NCBI GenBank assembly: GCA_010015655.1
Contig: ML976670.1
Span: 102,728-166,727 of the forward strand
Length of the DNA: 64,000 bases
Origin: Bimuria novae-zelandiae CBS 107.79
Lineage: Eukaryota; Ascomycota; Dothideomycetes; Pleosporales; Didymosphaeriaceae
Direction: 5' to 3'
Positions within the stretch are counted from its first letter, which is position 1. Every line of letters starts with the position of its first letter. The position numbers and the translations under genes were made by a program. This document shows positions 46,744 through 58,500 of this stretch, piece by piece. The notes beneath the pieces were generated by a model that worked only from the letters and a program-made list of their open reading frames with translations, made no database searches and had not been told where the DNA came from.

Positions 46744-46748
46744 GCTAA

Positions 46749-47528
46749 CTTTATACTAATTAACTTATTATAGACGCGATTAGTAATTTAAATATATATT
46801 TTATTATAGGCTTACTATTTAAGTTACTCCGCCTTAGCCATCGCCTAACCTACTCACGAGACCTCGCTATTATTAATCGAACGTTGTCTGACGGCGCTGC
46901 AACTGTACACCTTTACAGTGACACCTCGGGGGCCTATATGGCGACTATATTGCCCTCGACGGGCATATAATCGGAGAATCGCACCACTAACAATTTAGTA
47001 CGCTAAAAGTAGCACGCATGGGTGTAGTTCGAGCACATGGTGTCCTAGCACCTCCACGCGTCCTGTATTTAGATAGCTAGCCTATTACCTATTTAGTTAA
47101 TTACTATAACGTCTAGTAGCTTAGTAAGTTAGTAATTAGTAGTAGTAAGCAATACTTAAAAGTCTTATAGGCTACCTACGCATAACTAACTTAAAATAAA
47201 TACTTAAAGTAACTTTAGTAATAGTACTAAGTTAAAATTTATATACGTAGTAGCCCCTAAAGCGCTAATTATAGTAACTTTTTTACGCTAGTTTTTATAT
47301 TAGTAAAATATAAGTAATTTTTCTTATATTTAAAAGTATTTACTATATAATGTTTTACTAAAGTTTAACTTAAACATATAATAATAATAAGACTCTTAAG
47401 AAAGACTTTTTTTTAAATACTTATTTTTATAATAACGCTGTTAGCCTATTTTTACACCTTACTTACTATTAGGCTACTAAGTAGTTACTTATAATTACTA
47501 TCCTTTACGCTATTAACTATTTTATTAT
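46749..47528. other. AT-rich DNA with a GC-normal patch
   Basis: Mostly mutated AT-rich DNA. A patch at about 46850-47075 has normal GC, but I find no reading frame, terminal repeats or duplication that identify it. Confidence 0.4.
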
Positions 47529-47752
47529 TATAATACACTTTATAGTAACACTGTCAGGGACATTCTTAACCTCTATAGAAGGCAACCCTCGGAGATCCTC
47601 CGGACCTCCCTCGGGCCACTTCTGGAGCACCCCTGGCTCAGTCACGTGCCCTAGTCTATATATACCTCTATAGACACTTCGACATCCTGCAAGGATTTGT
47701 CTAATATACATATTTATCCTAATCCAAATTGCCTGCCACAAAGTGCCTCATA
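47529..47752. repeat. Probable MITE or small TIR element
   Basis: The right end, inverted, reads TATGAGGCACTTTGTGGCA; the left end reads TATAATACACTTTATAGTA, i.e. the same with G-to-A and similar changes (plus one mismatch). The intervening 190 bp keep normal GC and include a TATATATA stretch. No convincing target duplication longer than TA. A solo LTR is the alternative, but no matching 5-mers flank it. Confidence 0.45.
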
Positions 47753-48128
47753 AATACCTTAATAAGCTACTTATTTAATTAATATATAAAAGGACTTAGC
47801 TAGGCTAATAATAGGCTATCTTCTAAATATATTTTTTACTTTTTAATATTTTTATTCTTAAGTTACTTTACCTTAGCTACCTTAGTAATAGTTATATAAT
47901 TAGTTTTATTTATTATTTTTTATAAAGGTGCCTTGACCTTTACTTTTTTAAAAAAAAAATTATAAGATAACTTTATTATACATAACTTTTTAACTACCTA
48001 TATTACTTAAAGTAAATTTTTACCTTTCTTAAATATTTAAGTACTTTTACGTTTATAACTTTTAGCTAGTATTATAATAACCTTTAAAAATAATAGCAGG
48101 ATATTATTTAAAAAATAAATTTATATAT
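47753..48128. other. AT-rich mutated DNA
   Basis: No gene recognised; A and T runs and RIP-type composition up to the target duplication AGTAT at 48129-48133. Confidence 0.5.
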
Positions 48129-48133
48129 AGTAT

Positions 48134-48375
48134 TGTTGATACGGCAATAGGCTGTTGGATCAAGACTTCGTTACAACGATGTGGTATTGATTTGATTCTT
48201 GATTGTAGATCTATTGTGGTGGGCTGTTGTAAGAAGTATTTATCAAGCGTGGTTTGTCCCCTACTAGCCTAATTAGGACTAGCGTAACAAACTATAGGCA
48301 AACTGCGCAATAAACCGTAGGCAAACTACATAGTAGTGAAAGCCATAGCAGTGTTGCGCAGGTTTAAAGCCAACA
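48134..48375 (-). repeat. 3' LTR of Copia C
   Basis: 242 bp, TGTTGATACGG...AAGCCAACA on the plus strand. Confidence 0.92.
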
Positions 48376-48399
48376 CTAGCTATCTTTTCTTTTATACTA

Positions 48400-51300
48400 C
48401 ATGTGGCCAGTTCAGCCTAGAACGCTCAAATCTACAATAAAACATAATTTATAATAGTTACTAGTTTTCTAACCAGACTAGCGCTAGTGCGCGTCCTCTT
48501 AGTGCCTATTTTACTACTCCTTTTATAGACTTACTACTTCTTGCTATTATAATTGTACTCTAGGGTATTAACTTTAGCACGATTAACCTAGCCTTGCACG
48601 CGAAGCTTAAGCTAGTTATAGTTAATAAGATGCTCTATAGCTAAGTTAGAGCTAGCCTTAGTTATTAAGTCTGCTAGATTGTCACGTCTATTAATCTAGC
48701 GGATGTCTATAAGATTATTGCGCTTATAGGCCTCACGCAAAGCTATAATATTAATTATAAAGCGCTTCTTCTTAGTAGTGCTAAGCTTAATAAAGTAATT
48801 ATATAAGGAGCGTGAGTTAGTGCACACGATAATAAAGCTATTAAAAAGGTTAAGTCGCTACATAATTATGTTAATTGTACCGCTAATTATAATTATAGTG
48901 TCGACTCTATAGGCTATCGCGTAAATCTTAAATATAAGAATACTACGAGTAACGCGCTTACACTTAATAGATAACTAGTAAATAATATTACTAGTAAACT
49001 TAAAGTTACAATCGCTATCTTTAGTCTTATTACTAAGCGTGATTACAAAGCCTATTTATAATAACATGTCCTTATTATTAGTAAATAATACGTTAATAAA
49101 GGCGTATAGCTTTAAGTTGCTTAAGTCTAGTAGGATAAAGTTAAGGCCGCGAGTAATATTCTCCTTTTGCTAGATAATGCGCTTATTTAATCTAGTAATT
49201 TCTTCTTTTATGGGCTTACTCGCTTAGGCTACGGCGGCGAGGTCAAAGCTCGCCTTAGGTTAATAAATTATTATAATATAAGCACCTCGAGCGCGCTATT
49301 AAATATATAATTACTTATTATTAGCTATTTCTAGCTTCTCGCCTTACTTCTTCTAGCGTAGAGTAATAGCGCAATTATTATTATTAAGCTTAATAATATA
49401 GCTGTTAAAGTTAATTTGCGCGTCTAGTAAGAGAAACTACTTAGGCTTAGCCTTAAAACGTAGCTCTTAGTCCTTAAGGTCTATAAAAGCTTTATTAAAT
49501 AGACTAAGCGTGTCGTTAGTTTGCATGCTAATAATGCTAAAGCACTTACTACTAGTCTTACTAATAAGTAGGCATAAATTATAAGTGGATGTTACTATGT
49601 AGAGAGTCTTAGTGTAGTGTTTATTATACGTTAACCACTAATAGGCACCTGCTTCAGCAATGCCGTATAGTAGCTTAATAATAACTATAACTATGTTTGT
49701 TAGATAACTTTCCTTAAGCTAGGCTAGTATGTCAGCCATAATAGTACGCTGGAGTGGATTATCCGATTGCGTATAGGCCTGAGTAATGTCACGGAGCCAA
49801 AGGTACATGCCCAGCTTTAATAGTGATAGTGCTAGAGCGATAATCACACGCTGGCTTGCACGCTGGATAGTAAGAGACTATATTAGGATAAGCTTCTTAT
49901 CGTTATTAGCGTATTCTTAGATAACAAGATAGGACTTTTTATACGGGCGATTAGTAGTCTTGCCCTTAACTTTATTAATAATACGTAACTTAAAGATGCG
50001 GACCTTATTATAATAGTAAGGACTATACTTCTTAAAGCGAAAGATACCTTATGTTATAAGGGCGTTAATCTCTACTTTTATAGATGCTTTAAATAGTTAC
50101 CCTAGTGTTGTAATCTTACTAACTACTCGTAGCTTCTTAGCTAGGACAAGATTATCACGCTCACGTTAATTAAGGTTAACTATAGTAGTTATAACTTTAT
50201 TAGGTTTTAGCTTATTCCTTAAGCCTTTTAGCCTATCGCGCTTACGCTTGGGCGCGGGCTCCTCTATAATAGGAGTAAAATTATTATTAGAGCTACCGTT
50301 GTCCTCGTCCTTTACGGGAGGGGTAATAATAGTCGTATCGTCTATATAATACGGGCGCACTACGGTGATGTAAAAGGTAACTTATTTATTATTAATTTTA
50401 ACAACTACGGATTGCTTGTTAACGTGGAGGGCAATTATCTAATACGGGCTAGACTATTTATAGTTCTCTTATTAAACCTTAACGCTACTTAGGATAGGCA
50501 ATAGTAAGACATTAGTTACGTTAAGACTATTACGAGTTATAAAAGCCTTATTAACTTAGCGCTTTGCCTTAATCTTACGCACTTTAGCTATTGCTTTGCG
50601 CACTGCAGCGCCGCGGGCGGTAATAGATAGCAATAGTGGTGATTTCTTTAACAGGCGAGGATATGCTCTAAAGACAAGAAGAGTTAGGACAAGTCTATTA
50701 GGACCTGCGGTGTTATTAACAGCCTTAATAGCTATCTATAAGATATGTTTAGGAGCAGTTGTGCGTCTAACGTCTATAGAAATCACCCTATAAGCACGGC
50801 AGATGGGAGCATAATAGCGCTCAACCTTGCTAATTAAATAATATACCTCCACCGGGACTTCCTTAACCTTAATTATAAGTAACGTGGCGTTATTAATAAA
50901 CTCGTTAGTAATAAAGTTCTTGCCAGCATTTATCTTAATAACGTCGGGAGAACTAACGTACATGTTAATTTACATGGCGCGAAGGAGATCCTAAGTAGTG
51001 TTTGCCTAGATATTTAGCATGAATCGAGCAGCTTAAAAAGCTATGGCTTTATTAACTACGTGGAGCACTAGTTTCTAATTAATATATATTACATTAATAA
51101 TAACGCATAAGTTAAAGTCCATGTTATCGCGAATAGTAAAGCGGAAACGGCCAGGTGCTTTGCTATGGATTTGACACTAGTAACAGTACTTATTAATGCA
51201 ATTAATAATGTCCTTATTAATGTCTTTATAGCCTGCTTTACTAAGAATCTTGTGCAGTTATCTAGCAGCAGGATAGCTAAAGCGTTAGTAAAGCTAGCGC

Positions 51301-53690
51301 AGCTTAGTCTTGGTTAAGTAGTAGATAATAGTCTCTTATTTATTAAGCAGGAGCCATAGATGTCCCTATTTACGGATAATTAGGAATTCTTTGCCACCTT
51401 AAACGAGCATATTATCGATATTGTTAAAGAATATACTATAATAATCTATATTATTTAAGCAGAGTAGAAATAGTGTGTTAGTTAGCATTACTATAAAGGT
51501 GATTATACTAAATAGCGTGCTAATATTAATGTCGCTAAGGGAGAAACACTCTAAATTATCTTTAAATTAGATTCAACAACGTCCTGCAGTAGACTTTTTA
51601 ATAACTATAGATAATTAAATAAGCTACAGCGCCTTTACTTGTGTCTTGCTAGTAGTTAAGACACTAGCTACACTAGTATTAGGCATAATACCTTAAAAGA
51701 TATCTGCGCCGTAGCGTGAATTAAATAAGAAGAGTTAAGCATCTTTATTTACTTTACTAGAGATATAAAAATTATTGCCTGTAATTGCATAAAGTGCGGC
51801 AGCGTTATTAAGGCTAGAGACAATAGCGTTGCCGTTAATCTTACTGCAGGATGTAGTTAAGTAGACTTAGTTAGTAAAATATGCTTTAATATTATTATTA
51901 CTAGCATTATTATCGCTGCCGTCGCTATCTTCAAGCTCTATACCTTTATAGCTGGCGAGAAACACTTTATAGCTTAGGGTATTAGGATTATCTTAAGCGT
52001 ATTAGTTATAGTGTTGGCGATACTCTATGCGCTCCTTCTTTAAGTATTAAGTTAACTAGCACTTAGGCTACTTATAGATAAAGCATGTCTTATTATAATA
52101 ATTACCTAAGTAGTTTAACTAATAGTTATTATTATTAAATTAATTGCCGCGCGATCCGCCTTAACCTTAATAGTAGTAACTATAGTAGTTATTATCTAAT
52201 AATCCTATAGCTTATTAATTATTATAAATGTAGCGGCGATTAGTGTAATACTACTTATCTGCATCTCGTGATAGAAACTAGCTATTAGGATAATAGCTTA
52301 ACTACATGCTAACTACGTTGCGGAGATTTATAGTAACACCTTTAAATATAGTCGCTAGCTTTAAGTAAGCTATAGTAGTTACTTTAATACTACGACATGC
52401 GCTAAGGAGCTATTGCGTAAGTAAATACTAATTATAGCTCTTACCCTAGTCCTGTAATAGTGCCTAATAGAGCATGTTTATCTTATTAATAACTATTTTA
52501 AGACGCTCTATAGGGTCTTTCTTAGGGTTAGTAGTTATAACGCTCTTAAGCGTAGTGCTATGCCACTCCTAGAGGTACATCTAGTAAGCTTATATAGTGT
52601 TAAAGTACGTGCGCAGCTTGTTAAGCATTATATTATAAGTAAGCGTAAGCGCCTAGGGAGTAATGTAATCGTAGTAATACTAAAGCGCTCGGCTAGTAAG
52701 TATAACAGAGAGTGCTATTTTATACTACTTATCTTTATTAATCCTAACCTTAGTGTAAAGGTCGTTGAACACCTTAATTTTTGTCTTAAGGATGTCGTAT
52801 TTATCACCTAAATACTTCTGCTCCGGCGTGTATAACTTAGTAAGATTAGTAAGTAAATAAGAGTTATTCTGCACAGGCGTAAATCTAGGTTATAATAATA
52901 ATAATAATCCTCCACTTAGCGGAGCTCGCTGCTACCACTATTATTCTTTATTATCTATAATCTAGTGGCACTTGAAGCCTTCGCAGAGCCTTATAAGCTT
53001 AAGATACTTGGCGGGCTATTTTAGGATAGCGGTTAATGTAAGGAGTTCTGCGAATTAGTTAGGGAGATTATTATTATTACCTTGCTTAATATAGATGCCT
53101 TGCTAGCGGAGGAGCTCTTTAAGTGCTTTTTAGATATGCTTATTAATACTATTAAAGAGATTGTAGGTAAAATTCTTAAAATACTCCTTAAACTTAAGTA
53201 GTAAAAATAGGTTAAATATATTATCTTCTTCCACCTGTATTATCTAGTTAATAACTATAGTGTTAAGTTTGTCTATATTAACGGTGGCGTTAGTAATGTT
53301 AAAATCTTAGTTAGCGTACTAGTCCTTATAGATTATCTTATCTAGGTACCACGAGCGATCCTTTGTTTAGGTGTACTTTATAATAGCGTTTTAGATATAG
53401 GCCTGTAATTGGTGTGATTTGACAAGAGTTAGCGTGGTTGACGCAAATCTCCTTCTAAACTAAGCCTTGGTAGGGATAATCCAGGCGGAGAGATCCTTCA
53501 AATACGAGGCGCCGCTAATCCTGATACAGGATAGCAGTGAGCTTGTCGTACCTGTACTTCGCACTAGCGATGCTGTATCCTGGGCCTTGGTAGGGGAGGA
53601 GGCATGCGCTAACCGCTTCTATCGCCAGAATACTTAGCCTAAAACGTGCGCTGAGATTCCCTGTACACAGTATATCTTGCCGATCTGTGG
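48400..53690 (-). pseudogene. Copia C gag-pol remnant
   Basis: Minus-strand frames are fragmented by stops. Landmarks are the RNase H end motif NLADLITK near 48640-48680, a lysine/arginine-rich linker with KRKRDRLKGLRNKLKPNK at 50190-50260 between integrase and reverse transcriptase regions, and a short open N-terminal piece at 53739-53515. No intact domain is present. Confidence 0.7.
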
Positions 53691-53709
53691 TGTAGCAACC
53701 ACTAATTAG

Positions 53710-53951
53710 TGTTAATACGGCAATAGGCTGTTGGATCAAGACTTTATTGCAATAATATGGTATTGATTTAATTCTTAATTGCAGATCTATTGTAGTAGGC
53801 TATTATAAGAAGTATTTATCGAGCGTGGTTTGTCCCTTGCTAGCCTAATTAGGACTAGCGTAATAAACTATAGGCAAACTGCGCAACAAACTGCAGGCAA
53901 ACTGCATGGTGGTAAAAGCCGTAGCAGTGTTGCGCAGGTTTGAAGCCAACA
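53710..53951 (-). repeat. 5' LTR of Copia C
   Basis: 242 bp, TGTTAATACGG...AAGCCAACA on the plus strand; several sites differ from the 3' LTR by transitions. Confidence 0.92.
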
Positions 53952-53956
53952 AGTAT

Positions 53957-54312
53957 TTAATTATATAAAAAATAGGTGAGGTCAAATGACGTGCAGGAAG
54001 CGATTTACCTAATAAGCACCCAGGTCACATGGTGAGCGGGAATTTACGAAACCACCGATACCTTCTACGGACCGGGTGTTCGGAGTTCGCTGGGTATTTC
54101 ACTCGAAAAGCCATTTTAACTGAGCCGCGTTGTCGAACCCAGGTACCTTTCACCATCGTCGACGACACCGCCCCACAATCCCGCCTTCGCGCAATTCCAC
54201 GGTTCTGTTCATTCCTAGGAAAACCCTCGGCAAATTATATTGACTCACACCAAGATGAAAGAAACAACCCTGCCGTCCAGTATCGCTCGACAACCCTCTC
54301 ATCACCACAGCA
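53957..54312. other. Upstream region of the LYS9 relic
   Basis: The first 60 bp are AT-rich remains of the TIR element; from 54021 normal GC returns, with the right inverted repeat and then the presumed LYS9 promoter. A TCTC/CAATG context precedes the ATG at 54313. Confidence 0.5.
54021..54052 (-). repeat. Right inverted repeat of the 28-kb island
   Basis: Begins CAGGTCACATGGTGAGCGGG and ends TTTACGAAAC. Lies about 260 bp upstream of the LYS9 relic start codon. Confidence 0.9.
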
Positions 54313-55306
54313 ATGCCCGCCACCACAAAGCGCATCCTGGTGCTCGGCAGCGGCACGGTCACACCGCCATGTATCGAGTATCTTTCTCGCAACCCACGCA
54401 ACACTATCACTGTTGGTATGTGACCCACTATCTCCTGCTACTCTAACAGGCGCTAACTCATCGCAGCTTGTCGGACTTTGCAAGTCGCCCAGAAGCTCGC
54501 AGGCGGCTTCTCACGCATCAAGCCGTCACCATAGACGCTACTTCGGAGGCCGATCTGGCCAAGCACATTGCAGCCCACGACGTGGCCGTCTCCCTAATTC
54601 CGTACATCTATCACGCTGCAGTTATCAAGCCCGCTATCAGAAGCGGCACAAACATGGTCACAACTAGCTACGTTTCAGACGCTATCCGTGCGCTCGATGA
54701 AGATGCTAAGAAAGCCGGAATTACTGTGCTAAATGAGGTCGGCGTCGATCCTGGTGTGGACCACCTCTATGCTATCAAAAAAATCAATGAGGTGCATACC
54801 AAGGGTGGAAGGGTTCTTGAGTTCTACTCGTACTGTGGCGGTCTTCCAGCACCCGAGCGCACTGAACCCCCCTTGGTTTCAAATTTTCGTGGTCTCCTCG
54901 CGGTGCTCTACTCTCATAACGGAACTCTGCGCGCTTCCTGAAGAGTGGTAAAATCGAGGAGATCTCTTCCGACGCGCTCATGGCGACGACCGCACCATAC
55001 TATGTTATGGACGGCTACGACTTCGTGGCGTATCCTAACCGCGATTCCGTTCCATTCCAACGATTTTATGCCATCCCCGAAGCTCACACCGTCGTTCGTG
55101 GATCGCTTCAATACAAAGGCAATCCGGCCTTCGTGCAGACATTGGCCAATATCGGCTGGCTCGACCAAACCAGGAAGACGTGGCTGAAGGACGGCATGGC
55201 GTGGGCTGAGATTCATCAACACTAACTCGATGCTCACAGCGCGGACGAGGCGTAAGTTATGCTATTTCTATTGGAAGAGCCTTTACTGACTGCACAACAG
55301 CACTTT

Positions 55307-55423
55307 TGTGAGGAAGGGAAGAGCTGCGTTCATTCCTCTACAGTAGAAGTATCCTACATATATATACACTCTGGATCCACCCAAGAGTCTTGGCATAGAA
55401 CCTGATGGAATCGTACCGTAACA
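55307..55423 (-). repeat. 3' LTR of Copia A copy 2
   Basis: 117 bp; reverse complement identical to 24716-24832. The polypurine tract appears next to it as CACCCCCCCAGC. Confidence 0.95.
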
Positions 55424-55579
55424 CACCCCCCCAGCTGTAGTAGACAACAAAGCTAACTTCTTTAAGATATTAATCTAAGTCTCCCTATATAGTCGCACCC
55501 CCCGATCTTCTTTTTAATACTAGGTAAAAAAGTTATTAGGCTCTAGTACATCGTTGCTAGTAGATAGTCCCTTTAGCTG

Positions 55580-58500
55580 CTCTGTAATATCTGTAAGGCC
55601 TAGCTGTTTAACAAAGTTATTATGTTTCTGTCGAACTAGTGTCTTTGTAAGACCGTCCGCAGGCATCTAATTTATAGGCTTCTATTTAATCTGTAGCTTC
55701 CCAGCATCTACTTCCTGTCGTAGCCACATCTAATGTGTGTCAACATGTCTTAGCTTTGTATAAAGCCTATCCTTAGCCTTATTAACAATCCCTACAGTCT
55801 GCTAATTGTTACAGTATAAGGTAGGTAAAATCTCTAGCTAAAAGCGTACGTGGTTAAATATCTTATTCTACTATTCTATCTTGCTACTAGTAGTAGACAA
55901 AGCGAGCAACTTAGCCTTAGTAGTTAATTTTATAACTAAGCGCTGTAAGGTCGATTTCTAGTTAATTAGCAGTCTATATAGCTTAAACAAGTAGCCTTAT
56001 AAGCTTTAACGCGTATTAGGATCGTCAGTATATGCTACGTCAGAGGCTCTATAGAACAGTGGTTCTGTTCCCGCTCTAGGATCGTCCTCAGGCGTCTTAC
56101 AGAGATATGTCGTGTTCTCTATACCTAGCTGTGAGGCTCCGATAGCTAGATGCTTTGTGCCAACTAGATATCGCCATACATGCTTGGTAGCGTTTAAATG
56201 CTTCTGCCCTAGATTCTGCAGGTGACGTGCCAGTACTAAGTGTGCGCGAGCGACATCAGGCCGTGTAAACGTCAAGATATAGGCTAGTAAGCCTACTAGT
56301 TACTAATAAGTATAGATACGTTAAGAATTCGGTTCCTTAGTGCTTAGAGCTAGATAATTCTCCACTAGCGGCATGGCTGGGTAGGCCTTGTAAGTCTATA
56401 CAAGGTTAAACTTTGTTGCAATCTTGTTAATAAAGGAATCCTAAATTAGCTAGATTTTCCCTTTTAGCTAATTCCTCACAATCTGTATACCTAGGAACCA
56501 CCTTAGTTCTCTTAAATATTATACCTCGTATGTAGCTCGCAGCCTTTATTCAAACTAACTATAATGCTCTAGGTTGTCTAGGTGTACTAGAACCATAATA
56601 TTATTAACATAGAAGAAGATAATTAGGCTCTCGCTAGTAAATAAGCAAGGTACTTCCTTAACTAGCTTTAGTCTTAGCTTAACTAGAGTACTCTTTAAGT
56701 ACTTATACTAGAGAAGTAAAGTATCGCGTAGACCGTAGAGTACGCGCTTAAGCTCTAGTAGCTTACTAAATTAATCTATAAATCTGTCAGGCGTGCGTAC
56801 ATAGATCAGACGATTAAAATAAGCATTTAGGAAGGCATTCAGAACATTATACTAATAGGCAAGTAGCCCAAAGGCAGCCAATAAAGCAATTAGGAAGCGG
56901 AAAACGCGTGCTACCAGCGTTACTACGTAGGTGTCTCCCCAGTCTTCCTATAGGTCCCCTCTAACTACTAGTCGCGCCTTAAACTTGTAAAGGTAGCTAT
57001 CCTAATTAAACTTGTACGTAAATACCTATATAAGTAGTAGCACTTCGCCTTGTATAGTCGCCTAAGTAGCTATGGTCCTACTAAAACACCCCTTACTTTT
57101 ATAACTATTAAGCTCAGCACTTATAGCTACACGAAACTCTGCGCTAAATAGGTGCTTCTCTAGATCCTTTCATCGCTTTGGTGGAGGCGACAGCTGATCG
57201 CGATGTAGCCTAGTTCTAGGAAGCTCACTGAGTAACTTCTCTGGCGCGGATGGGTTGACAGCCACAGCAAATGTAGCGAAGTAGTCTCTAGGTGTCTTGC
57301 TATTTCTGCGCCTTCTGCCAGATATAATATAGCTAGCGTTAATATTACTACTAATCTTGTCTTGTCTGCGCGCGTTATTTAAATGTTAATCTAGTGCTTT
57401 ATCTTCTTCTACTAGTGGTTGCTAGTCGCGAGGAAGCTTAACTTCGTTATTTACTATCTAAATAGACTACTAATTTTTAGATATAGCACTAGGCTCTAGC
57501 GTTTCTTCTAGTGTTAAAAGTCCGCGCTGCTTACTTAACTTAGCTTTTACTACTTTTATTATCTACTACTAGCGCATTAGTTTACCTAGAAGCTACGCTT
57601 TAGCACTGTCCTTATCTTCTAAAGTATTTGTTTATGTATTATTTCGAGTTATATTAAGTAGCTGATTAATTTCTAGATCCTCTAGCTCATCCAACTCCTT
57701 AATATTTAGTACTGTTACTGCTCTGCGTAGCGTCTCCTTCTCCGCATATACCTCGTCGGTAGTGTATAGCTTTAAGGGCATAAGGACCACATCTCTAGTC
57801 CTGATAACTCTGCCTAGTGTTAGCATCTAAATGCGATAAATATTCGTTGAATCGTATCCAACTAGGTGTCCTATTAAAGCACGAGATTCTAGCTTCTCTT
57901 CGCGCTTTACTTACTAATTAAGGACGTACGCTCGTGCTCCTATAATACTAAAATAAGCTACTAATAGCTTTACACCTCTAATAATCTAATAAGGTATTTT
58001 TTAGTTAAGCGATTTAGTAGGTGTGCGATTAAGCAGATAGATAGCTACTATAACGCATTTATTTAATAGCTCTTTTAGTAGATCTACTTTAAGCCTGATA
58101 GCTCTTGCACAGATAATAATTAAATAGCTAGCTTTCTCTATTAAACTATTCTACTCTTTTATATACTCTACACGCGGTTCGACGACAATCCCTAGATCCT
58201 TAAAAATACTAAGTAGCTTAGAATAGCCTCGTTTACTATTAAGTCTTATAACAGCTACATGCGCGCGGAATTGACGTTATAGTTTAGCTAGTAATTTCTA
58301 AGCTACTTATTAAAGCGTTATTAAGCTTTTATTAGGTAGGTAATAAGCTTCGTGCCACTTGCTATACTGGTCTACGGCGTGGAATAGCCATAGATCTCTA
58401 TTGTAGCAACGCTTAGTGCGCTCCCTTAGCTGTATGAGGTCTATTCCTAGTTAATAGAATAGACGTTCTGCTAGCTCTCGTGGAGCTCTCCTGCTTATTA

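Larger units (their letters stand above)
48134..53951 (-). mobile_element. Copia-type LTR retrotransposon C (RIP-degraded)
   Basis: 5818 bp; 242-bp LTRs at 48134-48375 and 53710-53951; target duplication AGTAT at 48129-48133 and 53952-53956. The element runs on the minus strand: near 48640-48720 the minus strand reads LIDIR...DNLADLITK, the typical end of Copia RNase H, so the 5' LTR is the right-hand one. A GC-normal patch at 53400-53700 just inside the 5' LTR covers the leader and the gag start. The solo LTR in the hAT element belongs to this family. Confidence 0.92.
25995..54044. mobile_element. Probable TIR DNA transposon hosting nested retrotransposons (28-kb island)
   Basis: A 32-bp sequence at 25987-26018 recurs exactly as its reverse complement at 54021-54052, and both copies sit precisely at the borders of the AT-rich island. 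A weaker match continues inward (TTAGTAATC...CATCATTT against TTAGGTAAATC...CGTCATTT, differences mostly of C-to-T or G-to-A type). If a TA is the target site (25993-25994 and 54045-54046), the empty site would read GTTTCGTACGAAAC, a palindrome around TA, as Tc1/mariner-type elements favour. The non-retrotransposon remainder is about 3.7 kb; no transposase is readable in it. Alternative: two unrelated inverted copies of a short repeat. Confidence 0.55.

Noticed and set aside
46850..47075. GC-normal patch considered as another solo LTR
   Set aside because: No TG...CA ends with matching 5-bp flanks could be found, and no inverted ends.
25995..54044. A giant cargo transposon (Starship-like) was considered for the 28-kb island
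   Set aside because: No tyrosine-recombinase captain gene or cargo genes are visible; the interior is explained by nested retrotransposons, and the ends are inverted repeats.
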